Notes under the pieces: model-generated
Told to the model about the DNA's origin: nothing
The model's input: only the letters and a program-made list of their open reading frames with translations
Database searches by the model: none
Origin: Pipra filicauda
Lineage: Eukaryota > Chordata > Aves > Passeriformes > Pipridae
Direction: 5' to 3'
Length of the DNA stretch: 64,000 bases
Assembly (NCBI RefSeq): GCF_003945595.2
Contig: NW_024104554.1
Span: 124,001-188,000, forward strand
Translations under genes and position numbers: made by a program
Shown here: one piece after another, positions 36,001 to 49,906 of the stretch
Numbering within the stretch: the first letter of the stretch is position 1
How the letters are laid out: every line of letters begins with the position of its first letter

Positions 36001-39000
36001 GGAAATCTTTCAGGAATAGATGATCCTTGTGTACCATAATAAATATGAAGTTGTGAGATTTTTATTTTTTTTTTAATAGCCAGTAAGGTAACTTCTTGAA
36101 TAGACCTGTGATACGGTTCTCATTGTTCTCATGATTCTCACTTCACAACAACACTGCACAACAACAATGCACTATCTTAAAAAAAGACATAAACTAAAGT
36201 ACTAATAATGCCAATCATGTTACTTTCTTTGTATCATCATCATGGTTAGGTTAGGTTTTGCGAATGAAGATTTGAGAAGGATTCTAGCCCCGCTTGCTAC
36301 AAGAGCGTTGAAAGCATAGTATTTAACAAAGTAAGTCAGGAAAACATCAGCTATGTTTTTATGATTCTGAAGACTCCACAGTGAATAGGAACAAGTAACA
36401 GAGTATCAGTGTGCATTATGGTTGAGTCTAGTGTGGACAGTTCTGAATAAGCATCCTATATTTATATAACAAAGTGAACAACTCATAATGGAAGGGCAAG
36501 AATCTCACTTTTCTGGCTCTAGGCTGTCCAAAAAGGAGACTGTTAGCTGGCTGACGTGATGAAAATACCTAGCTGTAAAAGATTTAAACTCTCATGCCTA
36601 GCTATGAAAGTATATTGATCCAAACTCTATTATTGCAAGTTAGAACTAGCCTGCCTAGGCATAGGTGAAGTATTGAGTATAGTGGAGATTTTTTTATCTC
36701 TTTCACCAGCATGTTAATTTTCTCACTCCTTATGCTTCCATGTAGGTCTGGTTTGCCAAATGTAAGAACTGGCAAGCACTTGCAGTGCTTCCTGGCTACA
36801 GGAGTGGTCCTCTGTTTTGTTATCTATTGTACATGTCACTAGCACTATAGGCTGAGGATTGTGTATTGGTGGGGTAAACTACTTTGCCACGATATTACAA
36901 GCTTTTCCACTCTTCCATGGCATCAAAATGTTTTTCATCTTTTATTGGCCTGAAAGTGTGGGAATACTTCTGTTACCAGAACATGCATTGATTGCCTAAA
37001 CATCTCTGAGATTTTCCATTGTACAAATGATGATGGTTCTTAAGCCATGCTGGGGTCTCTTCAGTCAACGAGAACTTTACCCAGGGATGATACATGTTAA
37101 ATTTTTGGATGATATCTAATACTTCTTGAAATTACTACAAAAATCTTCTGCCTCAGGGCAGTTGTGTATAAGACTTGACAACTTCCTTGCTTTTATGAGT
37201 ATAGTGTGAAAAGGCTTAGAAATAAATATTTCTATATAATATCAAAATTTCACTGCTTTTTGCCTCCCAAGATGCCAACACAAGGTATTCATTTGTATTC
37301 TTAGCCAAGATGGAGCTAAGGTATTTGCCATCCTGAATGGACCTGGCAGTTCAGAGGTAACCTGTTGAGTATGTGGAGCCAGAGGCAACAATATTCACAG
37401 CATGTAAGGAATCTATTGCACATTAATATCAATATAAAATATATGACTCAGTCCCAGCATGCTAACATTTCACACTTTGACAGTCCTGAAATGCACTCCT
37501 TGTTCTAGAAGTGCTGCCAAAGAAAACAAAAATCAAAGGTAAACAGCCTGTACCATGTAACAAGACTGATGCAAAATAAATTTTCAGAGACAATAGAGGT
37601 GTTTTCAAGATATATGAAAACAGTAGCTGGGATGCTGTGGTTACAGAGGCAAAGTGCTTTTTGTCAAGCTATTTAATAGTTATGAAGATAAAATTGCAAC
37701 ATATGTTATCAATTAATAAAGTGTAAATTTGCTAAAGTAATTTTACATTCAGAAATTACAGAAGAATTATTTCCTGGAGCATAGTCATAAATATTTCTTT
37801 CTTTCAGAAGAAGGAAATCATAGACAGAGGAAATATATTTAGTTATACCAGAGTTAAACAGCTCACGTTTGGCCTTGTAAAGAGGTGACAGTCTGTGAGG
37901 TCAATGCATACTACGAGGGTCTGAGTTCTGTATCTCACCCATCTGAGTTATCATTTTATAATTAATTTCTCAATCTCTAAGAGAGAGAAAAAAAGCTTTT
38001 CTGACTAATCATATAGATGCAAATTCAGATTATTTAGATATAAAACATTATGTAAGTACTAACTTCCAGTAACCTATAGAGGATACTTATTTGTTACAGG
38101 ATTTTCCGAAATAGTCTTTTTCAATGTGATTAAAACTTTTCTTTCTCGATTGATCCTTTGTAACTTGCCTAAATGAGAAAATTGGCTAAGCTAATATTTG
38201 TAATAAATAAGGAGTATCCAGATGTATGAGACAGACCTCCAAACCAAATAAGAGCAGTCAGTTTGAGGCAAGGAGAGAAGAAATTATGTTCTGTAGGAAA
38301 TGGCTAATATAGAAAATATACAGAAGACAGAAGACAATGCCAGGGGGATGTTTCATTGGCAGAATAAGTAGTTGATTTGAAGGAAAATAGGCCAGAGATG
38401 CTGAGATACTGAGAAAGCCTACACTGTACTCATATTCAAATGAAATAGGAAAGAATTTCAGGTAGGTGATGATTAGCTGAGTATATATGCACATATCATG
38501 TGATATTATGCAAGATTCAGGCTTCACTACAGGTGTGTATTGGAAGAGTTGCAAGACCATCAACCTTCTTTTAAAAAAACCCCCCATATTTCAATATATG
38601 TATTTCTGACATAGTCTGAGCAAAGTATAGTAAGAATTTTTTACAATTAAAGGAATCATAAATTGATCACAGCTAAAATTTCACCAGCAAGGAGGTTTGC
38701 AGTACTCATTTTATTTATAGTAGAGACCCTACATGAAGTTATATCTTGCTTAGGATAAAGTAGTATTGTAATATATAACTGCTTGTATTGATAATGCAAT
38801 AATTTCTTCTTCCAAAATTGACATTCAGATTTATCAAACACTGTGATCAAAGCTGAAGCTACTTATCAAATCACAGCTTTAGCTGTTCATGGGTTTAAGC
38901 CAGAATGTTTTAAAATAAACTTTTTATTTTATGTGCATTAATTATTAATGGAATTTCTGTATCATAAATTCTATTTGTCATCAAGCATAGACTAGTTTAT

Positions 39001-42000
39001 ATCTGACAACTCCATGAGAAATGGGCTAAGAGAAGCCAAATAAATTATGGAAAGCTCATGAAAAGGGGTTTGTTCTTGATGTACTTCTTTTATTTTCTGC
39101 TTTAATTGACGATTGAGAAAAGCAGCCTCTCAATTGCAGTTGTGTATATATCTTAATTTCAGTTATATCATATTAGATTATGTTTTTAGAAAGATGACAA
39201 AGTCTAAATTTTAAATGGACTTGAAGTCTCTGAGCCTTAAAGTATACACACAGGAAATAAAAAGCAAAAAATAATACCATAATAGTGCAAAACTGAAAAA
39301 AATAGGATGTTCTTTTCTATATAGGGATACTTATATTTGATCTACAATTTTCAGTATGTCACTCTTTCTCTGAATAACTTAAATAACAGAGGCCATGCTT
39401 ATACCGTGTAGAGCCTTCAAGCCTCATAGAAACAAGCTGACACAAGGATCTGCTGAAATGCAGTATCATAAAGAAAGACTAAATTGGAACCCACTCTAGG
39501 TCTTTGAGAAGCCCCAGTCCTGTGGGCTAAGAAACCTGGTATTTTACCAGATCTTTTTAATAGAGATAACAAACTTAGCTACAATACCAACACTTCTGTA
39601 TTGCTTCCAGCTCCCTTTCTAGTGTTCCAGGCTAGCTATGGACTTCTGCAGTCATCCTGCTATACTTTATTATGCATCCCAGGTATTCTTTGGGTCTGTC
39701 TTTTTAATGATATTTTTGAATGCTAAATTATAATTAGTAACCCATGGTTCTGATCATAAATGTAGGCTAAGATTTCTAAGCAGCACAAGAGTTTAAGTAA
39801 TATAATTTTTATCTGCCTAGTTCTTAGATTCTTGTACTTAACTCTAGCAACATTGCTGCAAGTGAATGATTGTGTGAAATCTTTGGTTCCATTCTTAAGA
39901 AATGCTCCACACTTTCTGGAACATAACAAGTGCCCCCAGTGTACAGGTTGACATAGGTGCTCACAGTGTTTAGTTCTGCATCTCCTGAGAGAGATGCAGA
40001 ACTTTGCAGCGTACTGCCATTGGCACAGCACTGAAAACGGCACAAGCTGTTCTAAGCTGCTGAGCAAATACTATATAGTTTTCAGGAGCTTTTTCTGCCA
40101 TTGACAGTCTCAGACTTCGTGTTCTGTGTTCTGCTAAAAGCAAAAGTAGTGGTATAGACTTCTTTTTCTGCTACATTTCTTTGTAAAGTTCATGTAATTA
40201 CTTGTGTGCATTAACACTCAAGTGCTTTGGTGCCTTTCTGCCTACAGTTCTATTACACTATCAGTTATGAGGACCACTGCAGTAGCAGATCTTTGCTTGG
40301 AAAAGTATGATTTAAATATACACTTATAAAAAAGATTTTACTCTTGAACTCATCATGACTTCTTATAAGCACATATTAGGTTTTTTAGTGTTTTAGTGTT
40401 CTTTTTAGCTGTATCTCACTGTAAAGCTCAGAAAAAAACAACCAACCAACCAAAAAAAACCCCAACAATGTAAGGAAAACAGAGAAGCAGAGGAGGGAGA
40501 TAAGTATTTAAAAAAAAAAATTGAAAAATAATATGAAGTAGGAAACTATATGAAACCTTGACAATTCTTTATGTGAAATATAACAGATCTTTCATAGGTT
40601 CATGTGTGAGAAATGTAGATGCTGCAGCTTAGATTTATATATTAGGCCTTCAATTTGTTTCTGGAAAATAAATTTAGTTTTGAACAGCTACATGGAAAAT
40701 AATGATTTGTGGCTGTGAATGCAGACAGAATCAGAATGCCAGGGCTAGAGATGTTATAATTCCTTTTCACATATGTCTTGGCTCAGAAACAGAGGAATGT
40801 TTTCTGTCAAACATACATTATCTCTAATTACTTGATTACTAGATCCATGTGAATGGTAGATCCAATTATGCATAAAATAAGGAATGCTATCAAGTATGTA
40901 TGGTACCCCAAATCATTATTTTTCTTGTTTGTTGTCTCCTAGTTGTTTTTTGTGAAGCCCTTATACTACTGTGAGAGATAAAGAAAGCAAGACATGTATT
41001 ACAAAGAGAAGCAATAAAAGTACATCTTTATCCTGAGTTCTGACATATTAATTTCTTGATTTGAGAACAAAGTTCATATCACAAGAGACTATTTCTTTGG
41101 CAGTATTTTTGCACCATATCTATGTCCTGCGTGACACTAGTGCTTACTTACATCTTGATTAGAAAAGCTGTCTAATGACTTATTCAATATCCACCTTCTC
41201 TGTTCCTTAACCATCCATTTAATATTGCAAAATTATTTTATTTATTAAATATAGAAAGCAATTGAATAAACATCTTTGTTAACTTTTCTGTGAACTGTTT
41301 GGGGACCTATTTCAGGAGGACTTCCTCATACTCAAGTATACTCTTCAAATATAAATTCAACTATATTATATTGACTTTATGATGCTACTTTTGTTGACTG
41401 GGCATATCCTTTCATCCCATTATGAAAAAAGTAACTTTTATATCCTCATCTGAAATTTCATTTAAGTGTTGTGTGAGTATTTTCCAGTTAAAAATTCTAG
41501 CAATTCTGTGATTTTTTTTTTAAATATTGAAATAATTAAGCTAAAGTAGTGATATAACAATTTTCCCCTGAATAATAAAAGTAACAGTAATATGTTTTTT
41601 AACAGTATTTTAATAGTAATGTCTATTTTTTAACCAAATTTTCCTGAGCTAATCTCACCTTCTACATGCAGTTGTCAAATCCACTGACATAGATCCAGAA
41701 TAAATAGAATTCACTGGAGCGAACTAACAAACAGCCTGAAACTGGCAATTTACATTGACTTTCTATGTGTGTCTGTTTCAGAGTTCATTATTCTTTCTAT
41801 TTAAATTGCTTCAGTTATACCCAAAAGGAAATTAGACAGGGAAGCATATTATTTGAGTATGTTAAGCAATTAATTAACATGTTTTAATAGGGAGACCCAG
41901 AATTTCTCTGTTATGAAGCAGAAAGGCAAAATTTGATTAAAAGATTATTTTGGTGTTAGGTATATAGTCCTTCATATGAAAAAAAAAAGTTGGAATTTGA

Positions 42001-42999
42001 CAAGGTCTAACCTTTAAAAATCTCCAAATCAAATTTAGGCATTACAATTAAAAAGGTTTTCAAAAAGGTAGTACAAGGTAGCTGGACACCTGGAAGATGT
42101 AAATTTTTACTCAGATGCTAAGTATTGATATTTAAAATGCTGAAATATTTAAAAAAACTCATTGACTAAGCTTCTTGAAAATTAATATCACAGGTTAAAC
42201 AAACCTTAGGTAATATCTTTCTATAATCCTAGTAAATATCTTCTTATATAATCAGTGGTAACACTGAAAGATTTGTATTTTAGATGAAAAAAGGATTAAA
42301 ATAAAATTCTCAACTTATCAAAACCATCAGCAAGTCCTGACCTCAATATATGTGATGCAGTATTTAATTTAAATTAGTGTCTGACATGATACTTAATGAG
42401 ATAATTTGGGAACACAGTAGTAATATGGAATATTATCTTAAACTAGGGATAGGATTAAGAGTAATAACCTGAAGCCATTAAGTGGCACTGATGCTGTTTA
42501 TTTTAAACTACAGCCCGAGAGCCCTTTCCTTCTGGATGGAGTTTTGAGCAAGAATTAATTTTCCAAACCAATTAGAGTCAGAAGAAAGTTACTTTTGAAA
42601 ATCTGTCTTGATTGGTTAATTTGAATTCTGAAGGACAGTGGGCAGAAAGAGATTCAATTACTACTTAAGAATTAATTTTCTTCACCTATTTATCATGGTA
42701 GCTTTCAATTACTTACCATTTATTCCATGTGCTTTTGTAAGCTCCAAGCACGAGAAGCAAGTGAACTACATTATCTGGCATTCTTCTTCATGAGCTTCTG
42801 AGCTATGATAAGCTTTCTAGCTTTTGTGAGAGCTGTTGTGGGAGCTGTTGTGTGTAGAGTGCTCGGGCAGGCCAGTGTGACTCCCTTAGCTTGGTTATAG
42901 CCTCACAGAAAGAGTATGTCTTTCATGCCATTTAAGAAAAATGTGAACTTTGAGTTAGATTTTAGTCCTTTTGTAACTGTTCAGATGTCAAGTGAAGAC
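33084..42999. other. Unique AT-rich non-coding DNA
   Basis: Nearly 10 kb without a recognised repeat family or exon. Short A-rich runs occur near 40.43-40.52 kb. The longest open frames (for example 38587-38258 and 40067-39723 on minus) have no family motifs or supported splice context. Confidence 0.55.
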
Positions 43000-43246
43000 T
43001 TCAGTGAGAAAGGGAACTTTCATTATTCGGAAGAGCCATAATGGGTCCCAGATATAAAATCAAATAATTTTTTTTTTTTTACCAGTTAACCATTTAAATA
43101 TAATAAGAGCGCAGTGTAGTGTCAGTAGTCTGCTTCTGGCGATGTGCAACTTCTAAGGGATTTCTAAAATGCAAGTGCTCCCAGGAAAGAAGTTGTTTTG
43201 GGTTTTTCAATCAGTAGTTGAGATGGATCTGCACTGAGTAGTGTGG

Positions 43247-43254
43247 TGACGTCA
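43247..43254. promoter_or_regulatory. CRE palindrome TGACGTCA
   Basis: An exact match to the CREB/ATF consensus, including its CpG, in otherwise AT-rich DNA. One 8-mer can occur by chance in 64 kb, although CpG depletion lowers the odds. Confidence 0.35.
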
Positions 43255-43685
43255 GGGGGAGTCTGAAATCTCAACACTGTGCAAGCCTCAAGCTTTAATC
43301 TTCAGATTTGCACAGTTTAAAATTACATCTGTCTGAAATGAACCACTGAAAGGATTTTTCCAACAATGTCTCCTGATCCAATGAGCTTTTAATTATTTCT
43401 TTGTGAATTTTCATGAGAAAATTAAACTCTAGATTTTGTTGCTATGAGAGAAGAGAAAATACGACATTTTCAACCTAGAGAATCAGACTCTTACTTGAGT
43501 ATATTTAAAATGTAATCCTGAATGCTTGCTCTAATTCTGTTGCTCAGTTTTCCTCATAAAAGTGGAAAGTAAACCAAGAATGTATTTATGGCCTACAGTA
43601 GCTGAAACAGCAGTTTGTTGGAAAGATCGTGCCACAGCAACTGTGTATGTAGGCTGGTTTTGGTGCCTGCCCCCCCATCCTACCA

Positions 43686-43698
43686 GTTGCCAGGCAAC
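43686..43698. promoter_or_regulatory. RFX X-box-like palindrome
   Basis: GTTGCC and GGCAAC half-sites are perfectly inverted around one base. Family knowledge: RFX factors bind such inverted half-sites with 1-3 nt spacing. No adjacent promoter was recognised. Confidence 0.4.
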
Positions 43699-44000
43699 AC
43701 TGGCAGTCCCAGTATGTCCTACACTGCAGATCGAGCTTCCTCTGCACATACCTTTTTTTCATCACGATTTTAGCTATTTCTGATTCCAACACAATGTCTG
43801 TCTCTTTTTACATTGGAGCTGCATTTATTGCCTATTGAAGACCACACTTGTAAAAACAATTAACCTTTCTTGTTTCTGAATATTTTCACTTCCAGTGTGA
43901 CTTACCCATACAGAAATTGCTCTGTGAAATACAGTCCTCTTTTGGAACAAACAACTGTTTAGTCACAGCAGCAGAACTCACAGCTTTTTGGGACATATAA

Positions 44001-47000
44001 TGAGAAACAAAGCAGCTATTTAAACAACGGGGCCTCTATTTCAACAAGTGGACTTAAGTAGACAGGATTTAATTATACAGCTGTAATTTACTAAGAATGA
44101 GGTTAATGCTGCTGCTCTAAAGATATTTTCTTTCCTTTTTCTTCACTTTGAAAATCAGGGGTAAATTATTTGAAAGCTAGTAAAATGAAAAGAGCAGAAC
44201 TGCTTAGTACTGCACTTGCAACTCTTCTTAGCCTATTTAAAAATAGAAGCGTGTTGGAAGTGTGTTAGAAGCGTGCCAATTTTCCTCTGGTGGTTACTAA
44301 TTCAAACAAATAACCTGCATATGGATGGATTTTCAGGTCACAAGGGTTCAGTAGTAGGCTGTGGTGTGTGAAACTTCTCCTCATGAACAATTCTTGCATA
44401 GGTTTGTTTGCTTTTTCTGTGATACTTCTCACCTCATTTGGACTGAAGTCTCTTGCTACTACACCTGGCAACACTATTGCCCGAATTGTTGTTGGAAGGC
44501 TGTAAAAAGACAGGATGAGAAAGAAAGGCAACTTCAGAAGCTAGTGGTTGGAAAGAACACACAATGCATTACCCACATTTGTGTATCCGTAGACACATTA
44601 ACAACCTTGTTTTATGAGCTACTGATTATTCACTTAAAATATCACTGCTCCCATTAATACAATGATACTTTGGTTATAAGTGCTGTTAACTGAAATGTAT
44701 ATAATAGAAACCTCTGAATAATAAATGTAGAATAATTCTGCAGGGACAGTTTGAATTCAAGCTACAGTTGCAGAATCATAACAGAAGGCTGAATAATATG
44801 ATAAAAGTATTTCTCTTGCTCCACCTTGAACTTGAAGTTTATTACTAAAGTTCAGACACTGATAGCAATACAAAGGAGAGGATCCAAATGCTCTGCAAGC
44901 TTTATTGGCTGGAATTTGGTGAAGGATGGTGTCAATTGTGCTATTGTCACCCTTCTAGGGTGTTAAGTGTCCAGTTTTGTAGTTATAGGTGTTGCAAAAT
45001 AAAACTGTTCACTCTGATGCAACCTGGCTTTACAGTGCTGTAAACTGTACTCCCTATGCCTGTATTTGTCAGGTCATGATGCTATTTAATAGCCTGTTGT
45101 TCACTTTCACAAAGAACAGGCAAGGAAGGCTGTACATTGAGCATAAAGGTTATATTGAAATGCAGACCTTAGAAATCACTGGTCATGTTTTAAAAAAAGA
45201 ACAACTGAGCTAGAAATGCCTTTTAAAATATTTTGCTGCTTCTGTAAGTGTGCAAAGAGGCTTGCAAAGCATTCTTCTTCAGAGTAATTGGGAGGAGCAG
45301 GAGGTACCATTTAAACTATTCTTATTTCTGACACAGTATGTAGATAGCCCTCCTGTTTTGAAAAATCAAGCTTACTGAATGCCATTTACTTGAGCCTATG
45401 ATGCTTTGGTGATCCTTCTTGACATAGGCATTCAAGTTTAGGAGTCAGAGAATATATAATTTTATACTTGGGCTCCAGTAAGTATGGTAGTATGCAGATC
45501 TGCTTAATGACAGCTTTCTAATAATGCAACAATAGACATTATGACTTCAGTTGGCAGCCACCCACACACAGCACCACCTACACATTGCAAGAATCCAAAG
45601 CTGAGATTTTAGTTTTATATTCTGAGAGCTATAAAGTTATTAAGAACAACCCCTTTCTGTTAGTGAGACGATGCTTTTGGAGGACTTTTTTTCCAACCAA
45701 AAAATGATCTTGATTGGAATCTTGGTACCATATTAATACTGCAGCATAGTGATAATTTTGTCTACTTGTGGTAAGGAGGAAGGAAGAATTTGGTGTTATT
45801 ACAGATACAGCTAACAAATCTCAAATTTCTTCTCAGTCCCTTTAAATCTTTTGATCCTGTTAATGGTTTTAACTTCACCAAGAATACATTTGTGTACCCT
45901 GTAAGTTAGGAGTTAAAATCCTTTAGTAATAGAGTGAAAGCTTTTAAACATAATACTATTAACTAAAGAAAAACTCTATAAATAAAAAATTTTATTTTTT
46001 AAATATGTTCTCTCCGTGACTTAGCAAATAAATATTTGCATTATTTGCAAATATTTCTGTTTTTCTATACTTAAAACTGTGGAACTTCATGCCAGAACTT
46101 CATTTAGTCTCTGAAAACTACTGTCAGATAGGTGAGAAGTAACTTCATATTCTTGCTTTACTTTCACTGATCACTAAGTGTGCTGCTTAGAAACTGTTTT
46201 GAGGACAGTGCTAGTAATTTTCCCATGAGTACTTTGTTGTATCATTTAGAAACTTCACAACATAAATTATTTTTTCTCAGCAGCTTCATGTTTTGTATAG
46301 CAATAAAAAGAGTTTCAAACAACTATTACATACTCTATACAAATCGTAAAACCCACCAGAAATTCAGTGGAGGAACAAGACTGTGTGTTACCATGCAATA
46401 TAAAAGTTCTGCCTACTCTTTTATACCTGTAAAATGAGGACTCATAAGGTTTTATTACATTAAATATTGCACAGTTGCTGGGTTGCACTGGAACCCAGTT
46501 GGCTTGACTTGCTCTTGTCCCATTATGTTTTGAGGCACAAAAATTATCAGAATTTGCTCAAACTTAGAACCTTAGGAAACTCCATTGTAGTATACCTGTC
46601 ATGGGTAGGACTTAAATTCTTAGACCAGCTCATGAAACTTGTTTATGGGCCTAATACAGAAGCACAAGAAAAATTAGTACTGTAAGGAAAAATTAGTCCT
46701 GTATGGCTGATAGAGAGAATAACTTTCCACTTGATCTCCAGTTGCAAGTAATGTAATTTTGAAATAACATTTTGAGGTTAAAATTTGGCCTCTCTCCAAA
46801 ATGAAGAAGTTTCACCTGTCCAGGTTCAAACTGGGGTGCTAACTGTATGATATTGGCAATGATGTCATAACATGTTATTACCTGTGTAATTCATTTCAAG
46901 GAGGGATAAATGGCCAATGGAATATGACAGGGAAAATCAGAATCAAATTACAGTGTACCAATTCATATAAATTCTCACTCCAGTAAGTCAAAACAATTCC

Positions 47001-49019
47001 TTTGATGCACAGTTGGAGGGCCAGAATAGCTTGTTAGAGTCTACATCCACCTCTGGGATGGGACTATTTTCCCTTGTAAGTGCAGATCTTGCTATATTGC
47101 CATTCTTCTTTCACCAGCTCAAAAATAACCTAGCAGCTGCACAGGAGTTGGAACCTTCTAATTAGCTCCAAGAAGCTTGAAGAAAGGACATAGCAGATTT
47201 TGAGAAGAAAAAATGAGTCAATTGGAGTAATAGATTTTCTGAGTTTTGGACATCTAAAATTAATTTTAGTTCTAATAATGTTAGTGGGCACAGTGCCATC
47301 CTCTTCAGTTGAAATGGCATATGGTCCTCCATGAGGTACCAGTTGGGAAACTATTATAAGCAGTCTGGTAGCTAGAGTCAGCATAGATTCTTTACCACTA
47401 ATGGCAGATTCTCAGTTGGACACTGAAAAATAAAGTGAGGGATAAATGGTGAAGGAAAAAAAAAAGATAACTTAAAAAAAGTGTTTAAGAGCTGGCTACA
47501 GAACCTTTACAGATGTTAGAGATTATTCTGTGCTAAGTTATCTCTTAAGAGAGATTTAAAGTTCAGGTATTTTGGTTATGTTAAAAAAAATCCATTATTT
47601 TGCATATTCACAGAATTTCATTCCTACAAATTTTTTTTCTGCTAACCACTGAACACAAACACACTTCTATACTCAAGGACCAGATTTGGCTTATTCTATC
47701 ATCAGGTAGTGTTTCGAAAGACAGTTTGACCTAAAACTTTTCCACAGTAATATCAGACATATCTGTGACTTGTGTGGATCCAGTCACTTCAGGGTTTTTG
47801 CCTTTACTGATCTCAAAGGGTATTTTGTCACAGATCTGATTGTTTTGTGGACTCAGCGTCTTTACAAATGTTTTCAGAATCTTACTGGTGTTTCCAGAGT
47901 CAGGAAATTGACTTCACACCTTTATTGTTCATCCATAACTTGGTTTGGCTGAAGATGTATCATTATATATCATTCTGATGTATGCTTTAGGCTATCCTGT
48001 GACACTACCTTTTGGACACGTTTAATAACATAGACAATGTGATCCATTTGTGCATGAGCTATTTTATGGATAGAAAGCATGGTTTTGCTTAATAAAATCA
48101 AGTGTGCTGTCTGCTGTGATGCATTGCCCTCTTGGACAACTTCTTTGGTGTATATTGTTGTGCCTCCCCCCCAGCTCCCATTTAAGAAACAATACCACCA
48201 TTATACAGGAATGTAATAATGCTCTAAAAGAGAAATAGATTATTTCTACCATTAATTTGGAAGGCTACACATACAAATGTGATCTTGTCTTAATTTTGTG
48301 AGCTATACTCACTTTTCAAGTACTTGAAAGACCTATACTGCTTAAGCGCAAGCTACTTGAGCACTGTACTACAAGGGAAGATGTCTAATGGACAACAGTG
48401 ACATCTATTGTGAATGATGATCTTGTTGACTGAGGATGAATGTGGAAGAGAAGACTGAAAGGCAGTGTCCATGAGAATGCCAAATAAAAGCTATCTGGGT
48501 GTAAGCTATGCTTGGGAAGTTGTGTTAAATGGGAGCTCCACTCAAAGGCCTTTCTTTTTTTGGGTCTTGAGCTAAAACTCCTCTGCTCATGAAATAAATA
48601 GAGAGGTTGCAGTGTGTATGTATGTGTGAGGTTTCTTTATTTTGGTCCTTTCTGGCTAATATTTGATGAGATATATAAAGCATGAAGGGATTCTACCTAA
48701 AGCGATAAAGTGACAAGAACAATGTTCCCATACGCACACTGAGAAGGAAAAGCTTTTTCTCTTTCTAGGAAACAGCATGGTATTTTACAGCAGTGTACTA
48801 TAAAATGCAGCTTTTAAAATGGGCAAGTATTATGCAAAAAATGGGGCAGTTCTAAGGAATATGTGATTGATATTTGCTCTTCATATAGTTAAATATTATG
48901 ACAAGTCTCTTAGATTCACAGTCAAGGGTTGTAACAAGTAAGATTTTTTTTTTAGCATTTTGTTATTGGAGATACTAATTTTGTGTATTTGTTGTTATTA
49001 TAACATACAGATACAGTTG
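44001..49019. other. Unique AT-rich non-coding DNA
   Basis: No exon or interspersed repeat was recognised. A perfect 11-bp-arm hairpin lies at 46030-46056. The open frames are short and motif-free. Confidence 0.55.
46030..46056. repeat. Inverted repeat with octamer motif
   Basis: aaatatttgca and its exact reverse complement tgcaaatattt flank ttatt. ATTTGCAT (the inverse of the ATGCAAAT octamer bound by POU/Oct proteins) occurs at 46034-46041, and ATTTGCAAAT spans the other arm. Confidence 0.8.
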
Positions 49020-49545
49020 TGTGGTCAGCCCTTACCAGCTCTGCTCTGCTCACTTCTCACTTCCCCCCCACTTCCGTGTGGGTCCATCTCACAGGCTGTA
49101 GTCCTGCACGGTAAACCTGCTCCTCCAGAAGCTCTCCTCAGGCTAGAGTTCCTTCGGGAAACACACCCACTTACTCCAGTGGAGAGGTCCTCCAGGGACT
49201 GCAGTGTCGATATCTGTTCTGGTGGGATCCTCTCCACAGGCTACACTGTGGTCTCTGTAGGCTACAGGGGAATCTCTGCTCCATGAATGTACAACCCGCC
49301 CGTCCTCTTTTTCTCACCTTGTTCTCGCACTTTTTTTTCTTACTCCACTATTGCCAAGTTTTATCCCTTCTTAGGTACATTTCCCTGAGGTGCCCCCACC
49401 TCAGCTGTGGGCTCAGCCCTGCCCTGCAGTGGGTTAGTCGGAGCCAGGTGGAACCACCAGTGTCCAGCATGGGGCAGCCCTGGCCTGCCCTCACAGAGTC
49501 TCCGCTGCTGCCGGAGCCTGGGCACTGACACCTCTTACAAAGATC
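49020..49545. mobile_element. GC-rich ERV/LTR-like interspersed repeat (family uncertain)
   Basis: About 525 bp sharply richer in G and C than its surroundings, with CpGs and C-runs. The wording (ggctacaggggaatctctgctcc, ttatcccttcttaggtacat, ctgtgggctcagccctg) resembles an avian endogenous-retrovirus repeat that I have seen often but cannot name. The overlapping open frames on both strands are explained by composition. Boundaries are set only by the base-composition change. An alternative is a decayed CpG-island exon. Confidence 0.5.
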
Positions 49546-49906
49546 CTCGTTTAATAGACTCCATGGCCTGCAAATTCAATTCTAACAATATCAGATGAGA
49601 AAGCAGTCTCTTTTGGAAATAGTCAAACAGTTGGTCAAGGTCATTTCTTCCCCTAAAACCTACAATTGTGTTCAAGGAAGAATTAACACAGGGAAACTCA
49701 ATTGTCTGTGAGGTAAAGGAGAAAGGATGGAGCAGTCACAGCACCATTTCACAGCTCTGTAATCAATAAAATCCGACTTTAAAGAAGAAATACATTCTTT
49801 TTCTCTGAAGGGTAAAAGTTAGAAACTTGCTTAGGGGGAAACAAGCCACAAACACCTGAAACAAAAAGGTTTAATTTTGACTACCTGTTTATCTTTACTT
49901 TTGCCT

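Larger units (their letters stand above)
43000..44000. other. Non-coding DNA with isolated regulatory-like motifs
   Basis: It contains a T13 run at 43068-43080, a full CRE palindrome at 43247-43254 and an RFX X-box-like palindrome at 43686-43698. I cannot tell whether it is a real enhancer or promoter. No exon was recognised. Confidence 0.4.
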
